Positions 12,562-22,657 are shown, counted from the first letter of the stretch. The stretch is DNA of 64,000 nucleotides from an uncultured SAR116 cluster alpha proteobacterium (GCA_902539895.1 CACBMD010000006.1:1-64000), one strand, 5' to 3'. Notes: a model not told the origin generated them from the sequence alone. A program made the numbers and translations.

Positions 12562-13062
12562 ATGAAGCTTAATGAAATAAAAGATAACTTAGGATCAAAC
12601 AAGTCTCGAAAAAGAATTGGTAGAGGTATTGGTTCAGGTACCGGCAAAACATCTGGAAAAGGTCACAAAGGCCAAAAATCAAGATCTGGTGTTTCTATAA
12701 AAGGTTTTGAAGGTGGACAAATGCCCATTCATAGACGTTTACCTAAAAGAGGTTTTACGAATATAAACAGAGTTAATTATACTGAATTAAACTTAGATAA
12801 TATTCAAAAGCTTATTGATGGAAAGAAAATTGATCCAAAAAAAATAATTAGTTACAAAACACTGTTGGATTTAGGATTAGTTAAATCAAAAAAAGCTAAA
12901 ATAAAACTTTTGGGAAAAGGTGATATTAAAGTTAAAATCGATATAGAAGTTTCAGCTTTTTCTAAGACAGCAAAAGAAAATATTGAGAAAAATGGTGGTT
13001 CAGTAATAGTTCTTGATGATAAAAAAAAATCTATAAAACAAGAAAAAAAACCTGGGGTTTAA
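12562..13062 (+). CDS. rplO: 50S ribosomal protein L15
   Basis: KLNEIKDNLGSNKSRKRIGRGIGSGTGKTSGKGHKGQKSRSG. Confidence 0.96.
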   Translation: MKLNEIKDNLGSNKSRKRIGRGIGSGTGKTSGKGHKGQKSRSGVSIKGFEGGQMPIHRRLPKRGFTNINRVNYTELNLDNIQKLIDGKKIDPKKIISYKTLLDLGLVKSKKAKIKLLGKGDIKVKIDIEVSAFSKTAKENIEKNGGSVIVLDDKKKSIKQEKKPGV

Positions 13063-13065
13063 TTT

Positions 13066-14394
13066 ATGGCTAATGAAAGTATGTTTGGTGTATTGGGTCA
13101 AGCTACCGAACTACGACAAAGAATATTGTTTACACTTGGTGCTTTAATTGTATATCGATTAGGCACGTATATACCTGTACCAGGTATAAATGCTGTAGCT
13201 TTATCTGAAATTGTAAATAATGCCAACAGCGGTGTTTTGGGTATGTTTAACATGTTCTCTGGTGGCGCTCTAGGACGAATGACTATATTCGCACTAACAA
13301 TTCTTCCTTATATTTCTGCTGCAATCATTATGCAACTAATGACATCAATTTCTCCACAAATGTCTCAATTAAAAAAAGAAGGCGAAGCAGGTAGAAAAAC
13401 TATAAATCAATACACAAGATACTTAACCGTTTTACTCGCTACCGTACAAGCTTATGGTTTTGCCATAGCATTAGAAAGTACCTCAGGTTCTTCAGGATCG
13501 CTAGTAAATAATCCAGGTGTTTTTTTTAAGATTACAACCGTAGTTACTCTAGTAGGGTCAGTAATGTTTCTACTTTGGTTAGGAGAGCAAATTACTTCTC
13601 GGGGTATAGGCAATGGTGTGTCATTAATTATTTTTGCTGGAATAGTAGCAGAACTTCCAAGAGCTATTGCACAAATTTTAGAACAAGGTAGAACTGGTTC
13701 AATATCAACTTTCTTAATTATAGGTATTTTAATTCTTGCAATAGCAGTTATAATTTTTATTGTTTTCATTGAACGTTCTCAGAGAAAAATTATTGTTCAA
13801 TATCCAAAAAGACAAATGGGTAACAAAATGTTTGCTGGTGATTCTTCACACTTACCTCTTAAAATTAATGTTCCTGGAGTGATACCTCCTATTTTTGCAT
13901 CCGCTTTATTGTTGTTACCAACTTCATTATCTTCATTTTCTGGATTAGATGGTAATAGCTCTGATTGGGTGTTAACGTTAAATTCATATTTTGGAAGAGG
14001 TCAACCTTTATATCTTGCAATTTATATTGGTCTAATTGTATTTTTTGCATTTTTTTATACAGCTATCGTATTCAATCCAGATGAAACTGCCGACAATCTT
14101 AAAAAAAATGGTGGATATGTTCCAGGAATTAGACCAGGCCCTCCAACTGCAGATTATCTAGATTTTGTTTTAACAAGATTGACAGCTATAGGTGCCACAT
14201 ACTTGGCAGCAGTTTGTATTTTACCTGAAATTTTAATATCCAAGTATTCAATTCCTTTTTATTTAGGTGGAACTAGTTTATTAATAGTGGTCACTGTTTC
14301 AATGGATACAGTTTCACAAGCTCAATCACATCTAATTGCGCATAGATATTCAGGTTTGATAAAAAAAACAAAATTAAGAGGTGGGAGGCGTTAA
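13066..14394 (+). CDS. secY: Protein translocase subunit SecY
   Basis: 442 aa, multiple TM segments, GTYIPVPGINAVAL, GYVPGIRPGPPTADYLD; spc operon end. Confidence 0.97.
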   Translation: MANESMFGVLGQATELRQRILFTLGALIVYRLGTYIPVPGINAVALSEIVNNANSGVLGMFNMFSGGALGRMTIFALTILPYISAAIIMQLMTSISPQMSQLKKEGEAGRKTINQYTRYLTVLLATVQAYGFAIALESTSGSSGSLVNNPGVFFKITTVVTLVGSVMFLLWLGEQITSRGIGNGVSLIIFAGIVAELPRAIAQILEQGRTGSISTFLIIGILILAIAVIIFIVFIERSQRKIIVQYPKRQMGNKMFAGDSSHLPLKINVPGVIPPIFASALLLLPTSLSSFSGLDGNSSDWVLTLNSYFGRGQPLYLAIYIGLIVFFAFFYTAIVFNPDETADNLKKNGGYVPGIRPGPPTADYLDFVLTRLTAIGATYLAAVCILPEILISKYSIPFYLGGTSLLIVVTVSMDTVSQAQSHLIAHRYSGLIKKTKLRGGRR

Positions 14395-14961
14395 ATGAAT
14401 TTAATACTTTTTGGACCACCTGGTGCTGGTAAAGGAACACAAGCTGAAATTTTAATTAACAAATATAAAATTGTTCAGATCTCAACTGGAGATATGTTGA
14501 GAGAAGAAGTTAAATTAGGAACAGAATTAGGAAAGGCTGCTAAATCTATCATGGACAAAGGTGATTTAGTGTCTGATAAAATTATAATATCAATGATTGA
14601 AAAAAGAATTATAAAACCAGATTGTGAAAATGGTTTTATTCTTGATGGTTTCCCAAGGACACTTAAGCAAGCTATAGATTTAGATAGTATTTTAAATAAA
14701 TTAGATATTCATATAGATAAAGTTATAGAAATAAATGTTGATGAAGATATTCTTTTAAAGAGAATTACTAAAAGAGCTTTAGAATCTAAAATTTCAAGAG
14801 ATGATGATAATTCTAAAATCTTAAAAAATAGAATATTAGTTTATAAAAAAGATACTTTACCAGTATTAGAATATTACAAAAATTTAAATAAATTACATTC
14901 AATCGACGGTATGCAAAATGTTGAAGATGTTTCGAAAGATATTCAAAAAATATTAACCTGA
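14395..14961 (+). CDS. adk: Adenylate kinase (short form)
   Basis: LFGPPGAGKGTQAEIL P-loop, GFILDGFPRTLKQA; starts directly after the secY stop. Confidence 0.96.
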   Translation: MNLILFGPPGAGKGTQAEILINKYKIVQISTGDMLREEVKLGTELGKAAKSIMDKGDLVSDKIIISMIEKRIIKPDCENGFILDGFPRTLKQAIDLDSILNKLDIHIDKVIEINVDEDILLKRITKRALESKISRDDDNSKILKNRILVYKKDTLPVLEYYKNLNKLHSIDGMQNVEDVSKDIQKILT

Positions 14962-14969
14962 TTATAAAG

Positions 14970-14997
14970 TTGACTGTATATCTTTTAACATTATAAT
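14970..14997 (+). promoter_or_regulatory. Candidate sigma70 promoter for the rpsM-rpsK-rpoA-rplQ unit
   Basis: TTGACT (14970-14975), 16-nt spacer, TATAAT (14992-14997) in the adk-rpsM gap. Confidence 0.6.
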
Positions 14998-15001
14998 TTC
15001 C

Positions 15002-15025
15002 GGTCTGTTTGGAATCAAATAGACC
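15002..15025 (+). promoter_or_regulatory. Leader hairpin upstream of rpsM
   Basis: GGTCTGTTTG-GAAT-CAAATAGACC: 10-bp stem with one G-U pair, just after the -10 element; no following U tract. Confidence 0.5.
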
Positions 15026-15048
15026 TTAATTGAAAAAAGGAGAGTTTA

Positions 15049-15417
15049 GTGGCACGTATTGCAGGTGTTAATGTACCAACTAATAAAAGAGTTCTTATAG
15101 CTCTTACATATGTTCATGGTATCGGATTAACAAGTTCTAAAAATATATGTAAAAAAGTTGGAATTGCTGAAGATAAAAGAATTAATAATTTATCAGAGGA
15201 TGAACTTACCAAAATTAGAGATTTAATTGATACAGATTATATAGTTGAAGGCGATTTAAGAAGAAAAACTTCAATGGATATTAAAAGGTATTTAGATTTG
15301 GGTTGTTTAAGAGGTCTAAGACATAGAAGAAATTTACCTGTAAGAGGCCAAAGAACACATACAAACGCAAGAACAAGAAAAGGCCCTGCCAAAGCAATTG
15401 CAGGAAAGAAGAAATAA
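15049..15417 (+). CDS. rpsM: 30S ribosomal protein S13 (GTG start)
   Basis: [25 protein letters not shown]...[27 protein letters not shown] upstream. Confidence 0.97.
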   Translation: MARIAGVNVPTNKRVLIALTYVHGIGLTSSKNICKKVGIAEDKRINNLSEDELTKIRDLIDTDYIVEGDLRRKTSMDIKRYLDLGCLRGLRHRRNLPVRGQRTHTNARTRKGPAKAIAGKKK

Positions 15418-15438
15418 TATTTATAAGGGAACTTAATA

Positions 15439-15834
15439 ATGGCTAAACAACCTACTCAAACCAGGATTCGTCGTAAAGAAAAAAAGAATGTAACTAACGC
15501 AGTAGCACATGTTAATTCATCTTTTAACAATACGGTTATTACGATTACTGATATACAAGGGAATGCTATATCGTGGTCATCATCAGGTGCTATGGGTTTT
15601 AAGGGTTCTAGAAAATCTACACCATATGCAGCACAGCTTGCAGCAGAAGATGCTGGGAAAAAAGCATCTGAACATGGTGTGAAAACAGTTGACATTCAAG
15701 TTCAAGGTCCTGGCTCAGGAAGAGAGTCAGCTTTAAGAGCATTACAAACCATTGGTTTTCAAGTTAATTCTATAAGAGATGTAACGCCAATTCCTCATAA
15801 TGGATGTAGACCAAAAAAAAGAAGAAGAGTCTAG
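15439..15834 (+). CDS. rpsK: 30S ribosomal protein S11
   Basis: [47 protein letters not shown]. Confidence 0.98.
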   Translation: MAKQPTQTRIRRKEKKNVTNAVAHVNSSFNNTVITITDIQGNAISWSSSGAMGFKGSRKSTPYAAQLAAEDAGKKASEHGVKTVDIQVQGPGSGRESALRALQTIGFQVNSIRDVTPIPHNGCRPKKRRRV

Positions 15835-15881
15835 ATAAACAAATAAAAAATCTATAACTAAATTATTTACAGAGAGTAATC

Positions 15882-16898
15882 ATGATTGAAAAGAATTGGA
15901 AAGAAATAATTAAACCGTCGAAGCTAGAGGTTAAAGAGGATAGTAGCTCTAAAAACACTTCAACAATTATTGCTGAGCCTCTTGAAAGAGGATATGGAGT
16001 TACAATAGGAAATGCTCTTAGAAGGATACTTCTTTCTTCACTTCAGGGTTCTGCTATAACTTCAATTCAGGTTCAAGGAGTATTACATGAGTTTTCTTCT
16101 ATACCAGGAGTAAGAGAAGACCTTACCGATATTATTTTGAATGTCAAAGGCATTAAAGTTAGGATGGAATACGACGGGGTTAAAAAGATTCAACTTAATG
16201 TAAATGGTCCTGCCACAGTTACCGCTGGTATGATAGAATGTCCTTCTGAAGTTGAAATTATGAATAAAGATCATGAAATTTGTACCTTAGACAGTGGAGC
16301 AAAACTTTCTGTGGAATTCACCGTAGAAAATGGTAAAGGATATGTATCTTCTACAACTAACAGAAAAGAAGATCTCCCAATTGGAGTTATTCCAGTTGAT
16401 GCGATATATAGCCCAGTTACTCAAGTATCCTACAATGTAGATAATGCACGTGTTGGCCAACAAACAGATTTTGATAAACTATCACTAGTAGTTACGACTG
16501 ACGGTTCGGTCTCGCCAGAAGATGCCGTTGCATTTTCTGCTAGAATTATGCAAGACCAATTAAATAACTTCATAAATTTTGAAGAACCTGAAGAAGAAGA
16601 AGTCACTGAAGTTTTAGAAGATCTTCCATTTAACAAAAACCTGCTTAGAAAAGTCGATGAATTAGAATTATCTGTAAGATCAGCTAATTGTTTAAAAAAT
16701 GATAACATTGTATATATTGGAGACTTAGTACAAAGATCAGAGCCTGAGATGTTACGTACACCAAATTTTGGTAGAAAAAGTTTAAACGAGATAAGAGAAG
16801 TGTTAAAGGTTATGGGTTTGGAATTAGGAATGGATGTAGAAAATTGGCCACCAGAAAATATTGAAGAATTAGTAAAAAAAATAGAAGAACCATTCTAG
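15882..16898 (+). CDS. rpoA: DNA-directed RNA polymerase subunit alpha
   Basis: 338 aa; [26 protein letters not shown]-terminal domain [14 protein letters not shown]. Confidence 0.98.
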   Translation: MIEKNWKEIIKPSKLEVKEDSSSKNTSTIIAEPLERGYGVTIGNALRRILLSSLQGSAITSIQVQGVLHEFSSIPGVREDLTDIILNVKGIKVRMEYDGVKKIQLNVNGPATVTAGMIECPSEVEIMNKDHEICTLDSGAKLSVEFTVENGKGYVSSTTNRKEDLPIGVIPVDAIYSPVTQVSYNVDNARVGQQTDFDKLSLVVTTDGSVSPEDAVAFSARIMQDQLNNFINFEEPEEEEVTEVLEDLPFNKNLLRKVDELELSVRSANCLKNDNIVYIGDLVQRSEPEMLRTPNFGRKSLNEIREVLKVMGLELGMDVENWPPENIEELVKKIEEPF

Positions 16899-16924
16899 TC
16901 CAAATAGATTTTAGGAGTTTACCA

Positions 16925-17365
16925 ATGAAACATAGAATTAAAGGTAAAAAATTAAATAGAACTTCCTCACACAGGAAAGCTCTTTTTAAAAATATGGCAC
17001 AGGCTATAATAAAGCATGAGCAAATTATAACAACTTTACCTAAAGCTAAAACCATGAAACCTATAATAGATAAGTTAATTACCTTGGGTAAAAAGGGTAG
17101 CTTGCACGCGCGGAGACAAGCTTTTTCTCAGCTAAGGGATAATAACATGGTATCAAAATTGTTTGGTGATCTTGCAACAAGATATGCAGAAAGACAAGGA
17201 GGGTATTCAAGGGTTTTAAAAGCTGGTTATAGATATGGAGACGCCGCTGCAATGGCTGTTCTTGAGTTAGTTGATAGAAATGAAGATGCTAGAGGCCAAG
17301 ATAGCGGTCCAGTGCAAAATAACAATACAAATGAAGATGAACCAAAAGAAGCTGTTGCTGGGTAA
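16925..17365 (+). CDS. rplQ: 50S ribosomal protein L17
   Basis: [29 protein letters not shown]...[16 protein letters not shown]. Confidence 0.97.
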   Translation: MKHRIKGKKLNRTSSHRKALFKNMAQAIIKHEQIITTLPKAKTMKPIIDKLITLGKKGSLHARRQAFSQLRDNNMVSKLFGDLATRYAERQGGYSRVLKAGYRYGDAAAMAVLELVDRNEDARGQDSGPVQNNNTNEDEPKEAVAG

Positions 17366-17386
17366 TATTCATTATAAATAAATTCT

Positions 17387-17417
17387 AAAACCGTTCAAAT
17401 AATTTGAACGGTTTTTT
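17387..17417 (+). terminator. Rho-independent terminator after rplQ
   Basis: AAAACCGTTCAAAT/AATTTGAACGGTTTTTTT: perfect inverted repeat followed by a T tract. Confidence 0.9.
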
Positions 17418-17429
17418 TGTGAGTAAAAA

Positions 17430-18287
17430 ATGTATTTTGATAAATTTATAGGAATAGATTGGTCAGGCGACAAAAATAGTTTTCAAAGAGGAATTAGTGT
17501 TGCAGAATGTATAAAAGGGAATAAAGTACCAAAAATAGTCAAACCTCTGTGTGATAAATATTGGAAAAGAACGACTCTAATAGAATGGCTTTATAAAGAA
17601 ATAAAATCACAAAGAAACTTAATAGGATTTGACTTTGCATTTTCATATCCTTTCTATGACAGATGTTGTTATTTTCCAGGTATAAAAGATAGTCCTATTA
17701 ATTCAGATAAATTATGGAAGTTGATAGACGACTCAAATAAAAATGCTGAAAATTATTATGGTGGAGCGATCTGGGCAAGTAAAACGTATGGTAAATTTTT
17801 TAATTCACCAAAACTTAAAGGTTCACATTTTGCTAGCAGAAGAAGATGTACGGAGAGACTTGCTAAGAAAAAATTACTTTCTCCAAGTCCAACTTTTAAT
17901 TGTGTAGGACCTGGCGCAGTTGGTACAGGTACTTTGTCCGGTATGAGAATTCTTAATTTATTAAAAAATAAAGCAAAAATTTGGCCTTTCGATGAACTGA
18001 ATTTTTCAAGTAAAAGCTTGCTTGTTGAGATTTTTCCAACTTATTATTTTCGACTTTCAAACGTAAAACCTGAAAAAAAAATAGGTTATACAATAGAAAA
18101 TATTAATAAATCATTAGAGTTTTTTAATTCAAAACCTCTTAAAAAAAATCAAATAATTGGAGGTCCAGATCAAGATGATGCTGACTCAATAATTTCGTCA
18201 GCAGCATTAAGATTTTTATCAGCTGACAAAAAAAATTGGAATGTTCCAAATTCATCTAAGAAAGAGGGATGGATTTTTGGAGTATAG
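17430..18287 (+). CDS. DUF429-like predicted nuclease (RNase H-like fold)
   Basis: FIGIDWSGDKNS at N-terminus, IGFDFAFSYPF, VEIFPTYYF and GPDQDDADSIISSAAL; acidic-residue layout like DUF429 proteins. Confidence 0.6.
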   Translation: MYFDKFIGIDWSGDKNSFQRGISVAECIKGNKVPKIVKPLCDKYWKRTTLIEWLYKEIKSQRNLIGFDFAFSYPFYDRCCYFPGIKDSPINSDKLWKLIDDSNKNAENYYGGAIWASKTYGKFFNSPKLKGSHFASRRRCTERLAKKKLLSPSPTFNCVGPGAVGTGTLSGMRILNLLKNKAKIWPFDELNFSSKSLLVEIFPTYYFRLSNVKPEKKIGYTIENINKSLEFFNSKPLKKNQIIGGPDQDDADSIISSAALRFLSADKKNWNVPNSSKKEGWIFGV

Positions 18288-18313
18288 ATAAATATAACTT
18301 AAAATAGAAATTT

Positions 18314-19321
18314 ATGATGTTACAAATTAAAATACCTGAAAAAGAACATGGAACTAGACTCGATAGATGTGTCAGAAGATTATTAGGACAGATAAATCAA
18401 TCACTTTTAGAAAAGTTTTTAAGATCTGGAATGATTTTGCTAGATGGAAAAAAAGCTAAATCATCAACTAAGGTATCTTATGGTCAAGATTTAAATTATT
18501 CACAAAAAATAAGTTTTGAGGAGCCTTTTCAAGAAAAAAAGATAAGTAATTATAATCAAAAATTTTATAAAAATTTATTTAAAAAAATATTTATTAACGA
18601 AACAAGTGAATATATAGCAATAAATAAACCTAGCGGTCTTGCAGTGCAAGGTGGTAGTAAGCAAAAGTTCCATATTGACGACATGCTTAAGTGTATTTCC
18701 ACTGATAATATTTTACTAAAACTTGTCCACAGAATTGATAAAGATACATCTGGTTTATTGTTGCTTGCAAAAGATAATAAAGCAGCTAAAAAATTTACAT
18801 CTTTGTTTAAAGCTAGAAAAATAATTAAAACATATTTAGCTATTGTTTCACCATGTCCAATTGATGATATAGGTACTATTGATTTGCCATTGTCAAAATC
18901 AGGTACAATAAACAATCAAAGAATGTCAGTTGACCAAAAAATAGGTAAAAAAGCTGTAACTGAATTTAAAGTTTTAGATAAGGTTGGGTCACGTGTGGCT
19001 TTAATTGCTCTTTATCCCAAAACAGGTCGTACTCATCAATTAAGAGTACATCTAGAGTATATAAATGCTCCTATAGTTGGGGATGTTAAATATAGAGGTT
19101 TATCAGAAGTTTATTTGTCTTCCAAAAATTTACCAAAACATAAGAAAATTTCTCAGATCAAATGGGAACCCAATAATATAAAGAATTTACAATTACACGC
19201 CTATTCAATTAGAATAAATGAAAATGAAACTGTTACAGCAGAAGTCTCAGAAGATTTTATGCAAAACCTAAAATTCCTAGGATTAAAATTACCAAAAAAA
19301 TTGCATGATATTTTTATTTAA
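18314..19321 (+). CDS. 23S rRNA pseudouridine synthase, RluC/RluA family
   Basis: S4-like N-terminus (RLDRCVRRLLG), LVHRIDKDTSGLLLLAK, KTGRTHQLRVHLEYINAPIVGD. Confidence 0.93.
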   Translation: MMLQIKIPEKEHGTRLDRCVRRLLGQINQSLLEKFLRSGMILLDGKKAKSSTKVSYGQDLNYSQKISFEEPFQEKKISNYNQKFYKNLFKKIFINETSEYIAINKPSGLAVQGGSKQKFHIDDMLKCISTDNILLKLVHRIDKDTSGLLLLAKDNKAAKKFTSLFKARKIIKTYLAIVSPCPIDDIGTIDLPLSKSGTINNQRMSVDQKIGKKAVTEFKVLDKVGSRVALIALYPKTGRTHQLRVHLEYINAPIVGDVKYRGLSEVYLSSKNLPKHKKISQIKWEPNNIKNLQLHAYSIRINENETVTAEVSEDFMQNLKFLGLKLPKKLHDIFI

Positions 19322-19338
19322 TTGTTGGAGAGTATAAA

Positions 19339-20010
19339 TTGCCAGAAGATTTAAAATTAGCTTTATTTGATTATGATGGAACAATTGTTGACTCTGCAAT
19401 AATGATAGTTCAAGGTGCTATTGAAGCTTTTAGAATGTGTGGATTACCAGATCCAGATCCAAAAAAAGTTAGAGAAAATATTGGTAAGCCACTTGCGATT
19501 GCTTTAGATGAATATATGCCTCCAGGTTTTAATGTAACACCAGAACAAATTTCAGATGCTTACAGATCGTGGTATGCAGAACAAGGTAGATTGGGTTTGC
19601 AAAATGAACCATTATACCCTGGATTAGTTAAATTATTGAATGAACTTAAAGAAAGTAATTGGTTAATTGGAATTGCAACTAATAAATCAAGAATTGGATT
19701 AACAAATGGTTTGGCAAAGCATAATTTATCAAAAATTTTTGATATAACAATGAGCACAGACGAAAATATACCCAAACCTAATCCTGCGATGGCAATCAAA
19801 GCAATGAACGATTTAGGTGTGCAAAAGGAACGTTGTGTAATGATTGGTGACACAATCAATGACATTGGTTTAGGAGTAAATGCAGGTATTATTAGTATAG
19901 GCGTTACATGGGGTTATAATAGTAGGGAACTATTATCCTCTGCTGGAGCAAGCTATTTAGTCAGTAATTCAATTGAATTAAGTAAATTATTGAAAACTAT
20001 ATATTCCTAA
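19339..20010 (+). CDS. HAD-superfamily hydrolase, phosphoglycolate phosphatase-like (TTG start)
   Basis: LFDYDGTIVDSA, GIATNKSR, KPNPAMAIKA, MIGDTINDIGLGVNAG. Confidence 0.88.
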   Translation: MPEDLKLALFDYDGTIVDSAIMIVQGAIEAFRMCGLPDPDPKKVRENIGKPLAIALDEYMPPGFNVTPEQISDAYRSWYAEQGRLGLQNEPLYPGLVKLLNELKESNWLIGIATNKSRIGLTNGLAKHNLSKIFDITMSTDENIPKPNPAMAIKAMNDLGVQKERCVMIGDTINDIGLGVNAGIISIGVTWGYNSRELLSSAGASYLVSNSIELSKLLKTIYS

Positions 20011-20011
20011 A

Positions 20012-20707
20012 ATGAAAAAATTTTGGAAAAAAGTCAGTATAAAAAAAACATCACCTAACTCTTTTGAAATTATGTTAGATGAAAGAATTCTACAAACCCC
20101 TCTAAAAAGGGAATTAGTACTTCCAAACTTGAACTTAACTAAAGAGATTGTAAAAGAATGGGATCAAGTTTCAAAAAATATAAATACTGAATCAATGATT
20201 CTTTATGGACTTATATCAACTTCTTTAGATAAAATAATAGATAATAGAAATTCGTATATTGATGATATTCTTGATTATATTGATACAGATTTAATTTGTT
20301 ATCGAGCTGAAAATCCAAAAGAATTAGTTGAACTACAAAAAAATAAATGGGATCCAATAATATTACTTATTGAAAAATACATCGGCACTAAAGTTCAAGT
20401 ATTTCGTGGTATTTTACCTAAAAAACAACATATTACCGTACACAGTAAGTTAAATAATATAATTAATCAGTTCAATAATTTTGAGATTTCAGCATTACAT
20501 AGAATTACCAGTATTACAGGATCTATCTTCTTATCATTATGTGTTTTAAAAAAAGATATTTCAAAAAATGAAGTGTTTGAGTTGTCGTTTTTAGACGAAT
20601 TGTGGCAAGCAGAAAATTGGGGTTTTGATGAAGAAACCTCACAGAAAAGAAAAGAAATATCTATTGAGTTAAATAAAACTATATTTTTTTTAGATTGTTT
20701 TAAATGA
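20012..20707 (+). CDS. ATP12-family F1-ATPase assembly chaperone
   Basis: FEIMLDERILQTPLKRELVLP, IVKEWDQ, DTDLICYRAENP, ELWQAENWGFDEE. Confidence 0.88.
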   Translation: MKKFWKKVSIKKTSPNSFEIMLDERILQTPLKRELVLPNLNLTKEIVKEWDQVSKNINTESMILYGLISTSLDKIIDNRNSYIDDILDYIDTDLICYRAENPKELVELQKNKWDPIILLIEKYIGTKVQVFRGILPKKQHITVHSKLNNIINQFNNFEISALHRITSITGSIFLSLCVLKKDISKNEVFELSFLDELWQAENWGFDEETSQKRKEISIELNKTIFFLDCFK

Positions 20708-20723
20708 AAAACAGTTTTTTACT

Positions 20724-21092
20724 ATGTCAAAAAAGATAAATGAACATTTCATTAACCAATTAAATACTCATGCCAAAGTGTTGTTTGATGAATACAATAT
20801 TGCGTTTGAAAATAAAATGTGGGCGTCAGTAATCATACTTTCCCTTACGATAATAGATAATATTATGAATGATTCAGATTACTTAGATTATGTTGATGGA
20901 TTAGATATAAATCACATTAAAAGCTCAAAAAATTTTCATTGGCTTAGAATAAGACGAAACCAAATACTTCATTTTGAAAAACCTGTAGAAGGATTTTTTG
21001 GAAATAAAGATAGTGATAAAACTTTAAAATTAGACGCAGTACGTGCTGACGAGACCTTAAAAGAATGCTTTTACACTCTTTTCAAGAAATGA
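20724..21092 (+). CDS. Hypothetical small protein with HEPN-like RNxxxH motif
   Basis: 122 aa helical ORF tightly following ATP12; contains RIRRNQILHFEKP. Confidence 0.55.
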   Translation: MSKKINEHFINQLNTHAKVLFDEYNIAFENKMWASVIILSLTIIDNIMNDSDYLDYVDGLDINHIKSSKNFHWLRIRRNQILHFEKPVEGFFGNKDSDKTLKLDAVRADETLKECFYTLFKK

Positions 21093-21095
21093 TAA

Positions 21096-21746
21096 TTATT
21101 TTAATTTAAATAAACTGTCATCATCAAAAACTTTGTTAAAATTTTGTTTTAAACTGATATCTAATTCTATAAGTGATATTTTTTTTCCCAATTTGTAAAA
21201 ACTAGTTACACCAGAATTTTTTATCCCACAAGGTACAATATTATTGAATTCATCTAGATTTGGATTTACATTTATAGATATTCCATGAAACGTTATCCAA
21301 TTTGATATTCTAATACCTAGCGCAGCAATTTTATCCCATCCATTATTATTTTTTACCCATACACCAGGCTGACCATTAATCCTTGCTCCATTAATATAGA
21401 AATCTTTTAAAGTAAGAATTATTAATTCTTCTAGTGCATATACATATGCTCTCACATCTTGTAATCTATTTTTTAAATTTAACATTAAGTAAACAACTCT
21501 TTGACCAGGCCCATGCCAAGTCCACTGTCCACCTCTGCCAGTATATTGAAAATTTATGTTATTATTTTTTAAATCTTCTAGTTTAGCAGATGTACCGGCA
21601 GTAAATATAGAATTATGCTCTAAGAGCCAGATCATCTCACATGCAGATTTTTTTTTAATCTCTAAAACACGTTTTTTCATTTGTGAAACTGCAAAATTAT
21701 ATTCTACAGGATTATTTGATGTTTTCCACTCTATTTCATTAATCAA
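21096..21746 (-). CDS. lipB: Octanoyltransferase LipB
   Basis: GRGGQWTWHGPGQRVVYLML, KIAALGIRISNWITFHGISINVNPNL, IVPCGI with conserved Lys and Cys. Confidence 0.95.
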   Translation of the reverse strand: MINEIEWKTSNNPVEYNFAVSQMKKRVLEIKKKSACEMIWLLEHNSIFTAGTSAKLEDLKNNNINFQYTGRGGQWTWHGPGQRVVYLMLNLKNRLQDVRAYVYALEELIILTLKDFYINGARINGQPGVWVKNNNGWDKIAALGIRISNWITFHGISINVNPNLDEFNNIVPCGIKNSGVTSFYKLGKKISLIELDISLKQNFNKVFDDDSLFKLK

Positions 21747-21835
21747 AATAAGTACTTCCGTTAATTTGTATACATAATATATTATTTATCTTGCAATAAT
21801 TATATCATTTTGTTATCGCAGAAGAATATTTTATT

Positions 21836-21922
21836 GCGGCTGTGGCGGAACCGGTAGACGCGCAGCGTTGAGGTCGCTGTGGGATAAAACCCGTGGAAGT
21901 TCGAGTCTTCTCAGCCGCACCA
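21836..21922 (+). tRNA. tRNA-Leu (anticodon GAG), CCA encoded
   Basis: Cloverleaf: acceptor GCGGCTG/CAGCCGC, anticodon stem CAGCG-TTGAGGT-CGCTG, variable arm, GTTCGAGTC T-loop, CCA end. Confidence 0.95.
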
Positions 21923-21962
21923 TTTACTTCATATGTAGATTTTATATAAAAACTTTGATTAA

Positions 21963-22176
21963 CTAAGCTGATTTCATATTAACTCTTATGCATCTCTTAC
22001 TTATCATTACAGGATAACTAAGCGCAGTTAAAAGTTCTGTTTCCATTTCATTTATTCTGAGATTACACTTATGCTTTGTTAAATAGTAACCATTTGTGTC
22101 TTCAATTCCGAAACATTCATTACCATGGTGTATAAGATTAAGAGGGGAGCAAACTAGCATTATTGCAAAAAAACAT
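21963..22176 (-). CDS. Possible small Cys-containing protein with a frame break at a T7 run
   Basis: 65 aa ORF 21963-22160; strong AAGGAG SD (about 22181-22188) precedes ATG at 22174-22176 that is in another frame across TTTTTTT. Confidence 0.35.
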
Positions 22177-22414
22177 TAATATCTCCTTTTTTTTATATAT
22201 TGCCTCCCACCTACAATTAAATATAAATTATTAAATAATACTAATAGTTAGAATTCGATGAAAAAAAAAAATTATAAATGTAATGTTTTTATGCAAAAAG
22301 TTAAATTTAATTAAAATTTAATCGATTTTAATTAAATAATTTTTTCACAACTATTCTAGTCATTATTATTCATTTACAAATTAGGCTTTTAATCAAAAAA
22401 ATTGATAATTTAGT

Positions 22415-22657
22415 TCACTTTGTATTTTTAATTTTAGATTCTTTTTTGATCTTTTGTTCTAAATGATCAATCATTATCCTTCTCATATACTCAGCTCTTG
22501 CTAAATTTGTAAATGAATACTCACGAATATCATCATGGGTTATTCTTATAGAAAAATTATAGAATGCACCACTTTTCTTAATACTAGATGCGCTGCCTGC
22601 AGCTATTTTACTAGTATTTACTAATGTACCAAATTTAGTTTCGATTATGTTTGACAT
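22415..22657 (-). CDS. Hypothetical small protein
   Basis: MSNIIETKFGTLVNTSKIAAGSAS...; GGAG upstream of ATG at 22657 (track start 22687). Confidence 0.5.
   Translation of the reverse strand: MSNIIETKFGTLVNTSKIAAGSASSIKKSGAFYNFSIRITHDDIREYSFTNLARAEYMRRIMIDHLEQKIKKESKIKNTK

Noticed and set aside
22190-22400. AT-rich stretch as a possible origin or regulatory RNA
   Set aside because: Only general A/T richness and short homopolymers; no DnaA-box cluster or ordered repeats seen.
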